In this document: piece after piece, positions 24,041 through 32,955 of the stretch
How positions within the stretch are numbered: position 1 is the first letter of the stretch
How the letters are laid out: every line of letters starts with the position of its first letter
NCBI GenBank assembly: GCA_030386875.1
Contig: CM059568.1
Span: forward strand, 27,026,120-27,090,119
Direction of reading: 5' to 3'
DNA: 64,000 bases
DNA from: Morinoia aosen
Lineage: Eukaryota; Arthropoda; Malacostraca; Amphipoda; Talitridae
Position numbers and translations under genes: made by a program
Notes under the pieces: model-generated
Told to the model about the DNA's origin: nothing
Seen by the model: the letters and a program-made list of their open reading frames with translations, nothing else
Database searches by the model: none

Positions 24041-26211
24041 CTTGGAAAAGAAGAGAAATTGTTATGAGCAGAAAATATGCGATTAATTCTTCCTCTCAAA
24101 AGTCATATAATATGGCGTCTTGGAGCACTCATAAGTTTGCAAGGAAAGTAAATTTTTTTGTTATCATCGAGGATTTTCAGCTACCAAACAAGAAAATAAC
24201 CTAAATTTCTTGCAAATGAAAAACAGATTTTAAAGTGTAACAATGTTAATACATCACGTATTGATTTATTTCGCCTTCGCTAGCTGAAGATGTCACAACA
24301 CACATCAAGAAAAACGCTGCATTTCGTGCGTTAGTTAAGTGTTTGCCGGGGTATTTTCAGTTCCTATCGTTACAATAGATTCGCAAAAGTCACTGCTAAG
24401 CTACCTTCTTAATTGTACTCGAGTTCTCACAAATACGTTTCTATATATGTAGAAAAGAAAAACATGAGAAAACAAAAGTTATTAAGCAAAATAACATTAC
24501 TTTGGGGTAACCTTAACAACTAAAAGGGTTTGACGAGCGTAACAATCGCATACGTTTCAGTTTTTTTTCAATTTTAATAATTCCTTTGATGAGAACAACA
24601 AAACATAAACTTTTACCATCACCGTAATTAGAATATGTATTTGTGCTTCAGAAGCAGTAAATCCGGTATCTCTAAAGCCCTCATCAAATGAGCACTTTTC
24701 TTTGTCAACAGAAAAAATTGCTACACACATGTGAAACTTCACAACTAAAACATTCGTTGGGTACTTTACGTCAATTTATGTCATTTGTTCTGTCTGTAAC
24801 CAACGAACATTGTGGCCCATAGATAGAAGTATATGTACTTTTGATACTTGTTTCACTGCCTTATGGGTGTAAAAATAGTGTTTAAATAACTGATTTGTCT
24901 ATGTCACATCAAACTGTTTAGTGTTAAATTACGGAAGAGTAACAAAATGAAAATTCAAGATGTAATGAAACCTGTGCCACAAACACGCTATCACACTGTT
25001 TGGGTTGTTCTATGTTGTGAAGAGAAAACAATCTTTTTTTATATTACCAATATTATGGTGCGATTGATGTGCTTTATCGATCATCATTCCTCCCACACAT
25101 TTATGAGGGGACGCGTACTGTAGTAGGTATATAAACACATGGCAGCCATTACTATTTTCATTATTATTTATTACCATAAATATTATTTTTCATAATATTT
25201 TTCTTCTCATTCACTGTGTTCGTACCTCAGATTCAAACTCAATTGCACAGCACTGAAGTAACTCCAAGTTCGGGTTCTTGCCTAAACGTTTTGCATTTTG
25301 CTGAAGAAATTTGCAAACAAAAGCTTCACTTATTTTGCTGAAAATCTTCTAGTAATATTTAGGTATGCAGCGTTGCATTCAAATTTACGGGGAAAATAAA
25401 GAACTTAGTTAAATTTACAGAGAGCATTCTTTCATGAGCCATTGTTTGTGTCTAATGAATAGCATGAATGGTTCGAACAATAAGTTTTCATTCGTTATAT
25501 CCTGAACTTTGACAGCGAGAGAAAGTAAAGCTATTTCTTGATGTAAATATTTTATCACAATGTACAGTGCGATGCAAATACTTTATCAGATTCTGCATGG
25601 CTTGTGTATTCGAAAACAGTTCCTGTACCCCTGTTTTGATTTCAATGTCAGTGAATGTTGAAAAAGGTTTGGTTTCTATTTGACTTCAGAGAAATGTGGT
25701 CCACTGGATATGTTCATAGGTTAGTCAATATTAAATTACTGAGCTGAGGAAAGCAGACCACATAAAATGGAAAAATTTAAACATTTTTACGCTTCTTCAT
25801 CGCAATTTTCTTTTGTTTTTGGTTACATTTTTCTTTAAATAATATGATGTATTTTTTACCAGCAGACGAATGGATTGTGATGTAGTGAGAAGGTCTGACA
25901 TTTTTACTTATAACAATGAAAGATAAAATATGAAAATAGTCTTGAATGATGAGTAGCTTGTCTAGTTTAATTAGCATTGAATTTCTCAACAATTTTGAAT
26001 ACTTATTGGTCTCCAGATATAAGTCACTCGTTATTGATAACAATCCCTGAAATTACCATCAGTAGTATCACAACATGACTACTGAATGAGAGGAAAGTAC
26101 AAATTATATTGAAAACCATGAACCTCAGTCATCGTATTGATAACTTCAGCGTGAAACTGGGAGAATGACTTGAAAATTATTTCCATTTTAGAGGATTGCT
26201 GCAGGACTTAC

Positions 26212-26385
26212 AGAAGTTCACGTAGGGCCGCTTGATGTCGAATAACTCAGGACAGACAACAACTTTCAGACCGTAAGCGCCTTTATTCAAGCAGGAATCC
26301 AAGTCCAAAAGGTAGTTCAAGCCAGCGATGACGTCTCCGTTTTCTCGGAAAATGAAATTATAATAGGAATTTTGGATCATGTCAT
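26212..26385 (-). CDS. Unknown host gene, internal exon
   Basis: A 174-bp exon has a strong acceptor (CTTTTTTGCAG) and a strong donor (GTAAGT), phase 1 at both sides. It encodes DMIQNSYYNFIFRENGDVIA, then a segment with two cysteines (DSC, VVC). Splicing to 30,053 upstream and 24,040 downstream keeps the frame open across both joints. Codon content and GC are higher than in the surrounding introns. Confidence 0.6.
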
Positions 26386-26620
26386 CTGCAAAAAAGGCAA
26401 ATATGAACGTCGATACACTTAGCTGATCTACCCAAAAGGCGTTCCTAGGAACTAAATCCTTCCTATTTATAGTCCCGTGAGGTAAAATGCTCACCATGAA
26501 ACACATCGCTGGTCAACAAAGTGTCTGTCCCAAAGGTAACATTTTCTGTATCATACGTGTTTTTACATGCAGAATCCGGAAATAAGGTCAAATTTTCCCC
26601 ACCATGCATAGTTTTTTGTG
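26212..26620. other. Intron flank with no further gene
   Basis: The open frame upstream of the acceptor at 26,385 is intronic; no extra exon is supported between it and the retroelement tail near 26,810. Confidence 0.3.
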
Positions 26621-26809
26621 AAACGGTACTTTACGTTACGTATGTTGTGTGCGACACATTTCAATCAAGCTGTTTGCACCACTGAGTTTGGGTTCGTGAT
26701 ATTGTTTTACGTCTGGCAGTACTGTTTTGAAGGCGTTAGTGGGAGGTTTTGTGGTGCGCATCTCTATTGCAATACGTCGGTGATATTGAACTGTTACCAA
26801 TATGCATAG

Positions 26810-26990
26810 AAAGAAAGAAAAATGTTTATTTCCAAAAAGGTTGGTACATGAGATACATGACAAACATATTGGATTTTAAAAATTTCTTAATATAAGATAT
26901 CATTAGAAAAAAGTATTATACGAGTACTAATAGAAAGACTATACGTGGTCTACTTATTGACAAACCTGTGTAAGCCACCCAGACAATTTG
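26810..26990 (-). mobile_element. Retroelement 3' end, copy 1
   Basis: Read on the minus strand this ends GGAAATAAACATTTTTCTTTC. The same sequence occurs at 30,955-31,060, and both are followed by TACGAG...ACTAATAGA repeat units. Two copies with a common end and pyrimidine tail suggest the 3' end of a retroelement family inserted on the minus strand. Confidence 0.45.
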
Positions 26991-27299
26991 TGCTATGTTT
27001 GCAGTGTATTGACATTTAAGTCACACAGACGGCACTTTACACCCTTGGTTAAAAAGTGGTACGAACGTTATTTTGATTTTAAAGTAGGAGACCAGTATAA
27101 AAGCTGGGCCCTCACATGTGCTGTGTAACCTGCGTCAGGCTTCTCACGGCATGGACAGAAGTCTCACTTATATATCTTTTGCAATTCCTATGGTTCTTAA
27201 GAGAACCCTATGATTACACTTCAGATTGTATCTTTTGCTTTACCAATATAAAAGCTATAACATAAACATAAAAGGTATTCCAGCCTAGACGTTCTTATG

Positions 27300-28420
27300 A
27301 AACTTGTCAAAAATTCAATCTAAACTTCTTGCTTCTAGGTTGAAGGGCTGGAATCATCTGCAGAAAGACGCCAAAATTGCTTTGTATCGCAAGCCGCATT
27401 GGGGTTTTGAAAAGTTTGTCTCACTTGAGGATCACTTGGTGTTTTGCAATGATGTATATTCTGTTAAGAAAGAACTTGACCAGAAATATTACAGAAATGA
27501 GTGGCGCTTATTTAATGACTCTTCAAAAGTGAGCCTGAAACCCATATTGCTCCACAATGAAAATGAGTGACCTTCCGTTCCTATGGCCCATGCCGCCAAC
27601 ATGAAGGAAAAATATGACAGCATGAAGCTCCTACTGCAAAAAAATTAAGCACGATGAATATAAATGGAATATTTGAGGGGACTTGAAGGTTGTTGCACTT
27701 TTATTTGGAATGCAGCTGGGTTACTCGAAACTTTGTTGTTTTCTTTGTGAATGGGACAGCCTTTATAAGAAAAAAACATTATGAAAATAAAGTTTTGCCG
27801 AAATGATCTCTAATCCCAGGAGAGAAGAATGTTATCAATTCTCTTCTCGTTGTTTCCGAGAAAATTCCTCTCCCTTCTTCGCGGATCAAACTATAGGATT
27901 GATGAAAGTTTTTTGTAAAGGTATAATAGAACTGGCAGGGGATTTACATATTTGAAAAATAAGTTTGTAAGAGTATGTGAAGAAAAAATCAAATAAGGTA
28001 TCCTTGTTGGACCACAGATTAGAGAGCTAATGAGAGATTATAAATTGGACGAGAAGTTAAATAATGTTGAATAAGCTGCGTGGCTGTCATTAAAGAAAGT
28101 TTTCGCGCAGTTTTTAGGAGATCACGAAGCGCACAATTATGCTGAAGTTGTAGAAGAGCTATTTACATCCGACAAGGTCCTTGGATGCAATGTGAGCGTA
28201 AAAATCCATTTCCTAGACTCTCACTTAGACTTCCCTGCAAATCTTGGTGCCGTCAGTGACGAACACTGTGAAAGGTTTCAACAGGACATCTTGACTATGG
28301 AAACCAGGTATCAAGGAAAGTAGAGTTCATCAATGTTAGGTGGTTATATAATTATTGCCTGACACTAAAAAGAAGCAAAATACAGTCGAAAATCATGTAC
28401 TTCCACATTCTAAGGGTAAG
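27300..28420 (+). pseudogene. Decayed arthropod repetitive-element gene, class unknown
   Basis: Translated pieces in shifting frames match a protein family I recognise as a high-copy element gene in arthropod genomes. They include RLKGWNHLQKDAKIALYRK, EWRLFNDSSKVSLKPILLHN, PMAHAANMKEKYDSM, VGPQIRELMRDY, CNVSVKIHFLDSHLDF and SDEHCERFQQDI. The first 88 codons (27,304-27,570) are open; beyond that there are several stops and frameshifts. The element class and enzymatic role of this family are not clear to me. Confidence 0.55.
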
Positions 28421-29150
28421 TTTCATTCAAATATCAGTCTTATTTTTTAATTCTATTTGATTGAATTTTAGTATGCTCTCACAGGAAAACTATGCCTGAT
28501 GGAGAAATTCTATTAACATATCTGAAATCAGCAGCCTAGATTTTAGAAAATTGATAGCTTCTTTTGCTTGTGGAACAAAAATTTCATTCAATTTCGTTGA
28601 CCTGTGTAATGTGTAACAGAACAGAGCAACTGGTATAAGTGACATGTGTGGACACCCACTGCAAGCGCAGTTATCGAAGGAATAATCATTAATGAGTCTT
28701 TAAAATACTCTGGTTTCGATTTGAATTTAATATTTATTTTGCTCAGTAATATTTTACTGACATTCAGTTTCTAGCATTATTAAAAAGAAGTCCCAAAACA
28801 AAAAGAGTAGCAAATGACGAACAAAACTATTTTAAATGCTTACTCCTTACGGCTATTATTACTCCTGATTTCGTACTGATGCAAATTTATTATCTCATGA
28901 CTTTACCATGACACAGTAATGAAAATTCACAAAATGGGTCGGAAAACTTATTTTGGAGTTAGCGGACAGGCACATCAAATTAACATTGAACACTGTGCAG
29001 TGGATTTCATGGGAGAGAAATTGCAATTTCAATTAGAAAAGTAAGAGATATACGGGATGCAGAAACCTTTTTTCAAAACCGAATAAAACCCATTGTATAC
29101 AACAGATAAGTTTTTTTTATTTTTATAATGTAGGCGCATACCTGAAGTTC
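28421..29150. other. No recognisable gene
   Basis: AT-rich DNA with no supported feature. Confidence 0.4.
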
Positions 29151-29156
29151 AATTTC

Positions 29157-29508
29157 ACACAGTTTTGAAGACCAAATCAGGAAAGTGACGTTCCCCCATT
29201 CTCCATACACTGGGTACCCCGATTTTTGGGGTTTGTCATGACTCCTGTCAGAATTGCAAGGGTATTGGGAGAATTTCCCGCTCCTTCGATTTGGTGCCTT
29301 GTGATTTTTTTCTTTTTTTTAAATCCTGCGTTTACGTGAGCCGTCCGAATACTCTACAAGCTTTGAAGGCGAAGATCCAGAAGGAAATTTTCAACATAAC
29401 TCCTGCTATTCCGGCAGGAATTTTGACAAACGCCAGAAATCTGTTTACTCAGTGTATGGAGAATAGAGGTCCTCACCTACCTGATTTGATCTTCAAAACT
29501 GTTTAAAA
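29157..29508 (+). pseudogene. Mariner/IS630-type transposase C-terminal remnant
   Basis: The frame 29,291-29,506 encodes the end of a mariner-like transposase: LVPCDFFLFF, where this superfamily has the last catalytic acidic residue region (PCDFFLW), then YVSRPNTLQALKAKI and a C-terminal ending HLPDLIFKTV. About 60 bp of the same coding end is present as an inverted copy at 29,157-29,217. The rest of the transposase is absent. Confidence 0.6.
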
Positions 29509-30052
29509 CAGAACTTTAGGTATGTACCTAGAGTATAAAAAACTTTTTTGAGTAGTACAATTTGTTAAGAAATATTCAGAAATGAAATATGTTATGAACT
29601 ATTGATGTTCCGAAATGTGTAATGGGCTTAAAGATTAGTAGCTAAATTGTGTTTTGTGGGGAAATAATTATTTATAGAAATTAATAGCTTAACTGTGTTT
29701 TGTGGGGAGATCATCATTTTTTAGAAAGTAATAGCTAAATTGTGTTTTGTGGGAGAATTATTACAAGTCATTTTAATAAAACCTTTTTTCTTTTTAGGCT
29801 TTTCTTAAAATTTAAGGTCTAACAAAATATCCGGACTTATTTCCCTCATTTACCTCATTTGAGAGGAAATCGATGTTATGCGAGCTGATAAGAACAACAT
29901 CAAAATGGCGAGCTAAGTTTTGTACCTTGATTTTGTAGAATCAAATAACTGAACAAAATTAACCGTAATATGAAATTTGAGCGCTAGCAGAATATTTCCA
30001 GAATATAATTGTTCCTTTAGTATATATAGCACTCTGAGCTACACACACCCAC

Positions 30053-30123
30053 CTTCAAACTTCTCCTCTTTCTTTAAAATGTACTGGTCATCGGCCTCAA
30101 CGAGAGCGGAGAGCATGTACACC
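30053..30123 (-). CDS. Unknown host gene, upstream exon
   Basis: A 71-bp exon on the minus strand has acceptor GGGCTTTACAG and donor GTGGGT. It enters in phase 2 and leaves in phase 1, matching the exon at 26,385. It encodes VYMLSALVEADDQYILKKEE and ends KFE. The upstream exon is not identified; an internal ATG at 30,116 could be the start instead, but no signal peptide follows it. Confidence 0.5.
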
Positions 30124-30131
30124 CTGTAAAG

Positions 30132-30158
30132 CCCGTATGAGACGGTGGCAAGAAGTGG
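30132..30158 (+). repeat. LINE-leader-like 27-mer
   Basis: TATGAGACGGTGGCAAG and its flanks match, with two mismatches over 27 bp, the minus strand at 38,223-38,249 in the GC-rich leader of the CR1-like LINE. The next 150 bp here are GC-rich but unrelated. Confidence 0.4.
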
Positions 30159-30505
30159 CAGTTATGGGTGCGAGAGATGCGCTCTCTTCTCCGAAGTCAT
30201 GGCGGCCGCCGTCACCAACACACAGCAATGTTATTACACGAGACGGTGTTGGCCGGCCACAGACACGGCGCGCAGTAGCCCACGGAATTCGGAAGCTGGA
30301 TTTGTTTTCATTATTTTATTCACCAATACATGTCTTTCAAGTCATGTTCATTTTCGACGGTTAATTCACAGAAATTCGAAATTGAAACATGGTTAAATAA
30401 ATGCATTGATATTATTTTAGGGGTTCTGATACCAGCAAAATATATATTCCATTTAGAAAAGAATTATGAAATTAATATGGCTCAATATCTACGTCATATA
30501 TATGA

Positions 30506-30889
30506 TTAACAACTAGTGTGAAATGCGTGGCGCCCGTGAATGCAACTACGCTTGATTGCAATTAAAGTTTTTTTTGCACGGTGGAATGCAGATTGATTGT
30601 CGTAAATATGAAAAACATCCAATACTGGTAATACTGAGGCACTTGTACACACAATTGCAGCATGTGCATTGGTACACATAACTCTAATTTTAAGAGCAGG
30701 TACCATCTTAAATAATACTTCATCGTACATTAAAATAGCTCTGATATAAGTGAAGAAATGACTATCACGACACTTTATATATTTAGTTCGATTATTTAAT
30801 GCTTGGTTTAGATCGAACTGATTTCGAACTTCCGAGAATAAATCATAATAGTAATTTTTATACAGGAAACAAGAGAAGTAATAATACAT
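30506..30889 (-). CDS. Hypothetical 127-codon ORF
   Basis: An uninterrupted frame in AT-rich DNA ends in TAA. The translation has a plausible composition, including KCRDSHFFTYIRAILMYDE and a hydrophobic CTNAHAAIVCTSASVLPVLD stretch, but I recognise no family. It is longer than most chance frames in this window and has no visible splice sites. It may be the remnant of an element gene or chance. Confidence 0.25.
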   Translation of the reverse strand: MYYYFSCFLYKNYYYDLFSEVRNQFDLNQALNNRTKYIKCRDSHFFTYIRAILMYDEVLFKMVPALKIRVMCTNAHAAIVCTSASVLPVLDVFHIYDNQSAFHRAKKTLIAIKRSCIHGRHAFHTSC

Positions 30890-30944
30890 GTGGAAGAATT
30901 AATTTGTTACCTTCATTGGGCTGAGAATGAAGTATTTCATACAA

Positions 30945-31490
30945 TGAAAAGAAAGAAAAGAAAAAAGAAAAAATGTTTATTTCCAAATTGTCACATGAGA
31001 TACATGCCAACATATTGGCTTTTAAAAGTTTCTTAAATATAGGGCATCCTAAAACAAATGTTCCATACGAGGAGTACTAATTGACAAACCATCCGAGGTG
31101 TACAAGTAGATGAGCCATACGAGGCATAATAATAGACAAACTATACGAGGTGTACTAATAGACAAACTGTCAGAGGTGTACAAGTAGATAGACCATACGA
31201 GGCATATTAATTGACAAAATATACGAGGCGTACTAATAGACAGACCATTCGTGGTGTGCTAGTAGTCTAACAAAAGTTCTATACAAGGAGTACTAATTGA
31301 CAAACCATCCGAGGTGTACAAATAGATAAGCCATACGAGGCATAATAATAATAGGCAAACTATACGAGGTGTACTAATAGACAAGCTATCAGAGGTGTAC
31401 AAAATAGATAGACCATACGAGGCATATTAATAGACAAAATATACGAGGCGTACTAATAGACAAACCACACGTGGCTTGCCAATAGTCTAT
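30945..31490 (-). repeat. Retroelement end with higher-order minisatellite
   Basis: An A/G-rich tract and AATGTTTATTTCCAAA are followed by about 30-bp units (TACGAGGTGTACTAATAGAC). The units form a higher-order block of about 210 bp that is repeated twice (about 31,060-31,265 and 31,270-31,480). A single related unit lies at 26,910-26,980. Confidence 0.75.
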
Positions 31491-31600
31491 CTCTGTCAAG
31501 GGTAGTTGAATGAGAGATGAAAAATATGCCCTAAAAAATATGCAAAGCCCTATCACCACCAAAAACATATTTCGTATCTTCTCGATATTCACCACATCAT

Positions 31601-31698
31601 GCGGACATGGGTACATGGGATAAAATAGAGATACAGTGTAAGCCGGTTACCACTCATGATTGACAAATATCTACAAAATATTGGTAGAAATGGGTAAA
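31601..31698. repeat. Direct repeat, copy 1
   Basis: GGACATGGGTACATGGGATAAAAT and the following 70 bp recur, diverged, at 32,286-32,385. Confidence 0.5.
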
Positions 31699-31962
31699 CA
31701 AACATATATTCAATATCAAAATTCATAGCTTGTACAACACACGGACAGAAAGATAATTTTACTACGATTCATATGCTCAAATTGCACTTTATTTCATTAA
31801 TTATATATGACATTAATCCGATTCACAGAAACGCCCTCTGGGGAAGTGCTAGATCTATTTTTGAATCATTTCGCAATTGCAATAAAATTTATTAACCGAA
31901 TGGTTTTTGCGTAAAGAAATGAAATAGAAACATGTATATCTATTTATGTAGATACATATATA

Positions 31963-32020
31963 TACCTACACACGTACACACACATATTAATTTATATACT
32001 TATTGAAAATAAAATATTAG

Positions 32021-32065
<45 letters not shown>
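31963..32065 (+). mobile_element. Short poly(A)-tailed retrosequence
   Basis: An AATAAA at 32,008-32,013 is followed 8 bp later by 45 consecutive A (32,021-32,065). An 11-bp repeat, ATACATATATA, flanks the segment (31,952-31,962 and 32,065-32,075). This is the layout of a very short L1-style retroinsertion. The flanking repeat is low-complexity, so the left boundary is uncertain. Confidence 0.45.
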
Positions 32066-32070
<5 letters not shown>

Positions 32071-32285
32071 ATATAACATAAAAGATAGAAGCAACCTACC
32101 ATCTACTACACAGAAAATGACAGCTGAGCTCACTGTAATCCTAAGAAATTTTTCGCAAAAAAAATAACTAAAAGGAAGAGAAGACTTCGAAAAACATAAA
32201 AATGAGCTGTTTTTTAATTTCTTCACAGAAATTTTTAAGAAAAATCAGATTATAGTCAAGAAGCAACACAACTCTTCAGCATTAT

Positions 32286-32385
32286 AGGGACATGTGTACG
32301 TGGGATAAAATGGAGTAACATTGTGGCCGGATATCACATCTGAGTGGAGAATATTCACAAAATTGGCACATATAGGAAGATTAGG
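32286..32385. repeat. Direct repeat, copy 2
   Basis: Partner of 31,601-31,698; the two flank the poly(A)-tailed segment. Confidence 0.5.
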
Positions 32386-32955
32386 CCTTGATCCAAAATG
32401 ATAATTTTGATTACAGAAATTTAGAGTTTTTTCCGATTTGAAAGTTCAGTGCTAGTGTGCGCTGAACGCACGAAAAGAAAAAAAAATAAAAAGACTAAAT
32501 GCAATGCTTAAATTACCCCTTTCCCTCCAGCTCAGCCGAAAATCGATTGAAAACATCTTCGAGAATGATTTTGAAATAGCGAGACAACGTTAGCCAAAAA
32601 TTTAATTCATTATAAACTTTGCACAACCCTCACGTCTATAAACCTGTTTATTGGTGTACACACAAAATGTATTTCATGGTATATTTGTCATACGGACGTT
32701 AAATATTAATACAGAAAAGAGAAAGAAATAACAAAATAAAGATGAGGAAATACTCCTAATTATGGAAAGAACGTTCGTTCTGCTGCACTGAACTGACGGC
32801 TGTGGTGCTCATTGTTGTCGACAGAAATAAGTAAGATGAATATACGAATCGCTTAGCAAACGTAAAATGAAATAGGTTCTAAATTTCTAACAGAAATTTC
32901 AGGAAAAATTAAAATTTCTGATAGATGGGAAGTTCACACCGAGATGCTGCAGGCC

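Noticed and set aside
24557..24742. Extra exon of the unknown host gene
   Set aside because: No choice of acceptor and donor gives phases compatible with the exons at 26,212 and 24,040.
32017..32226. ORF ending in poly-phenylalanine
   Set aside because: It is the complement of the 45-A retroinsertion tail.
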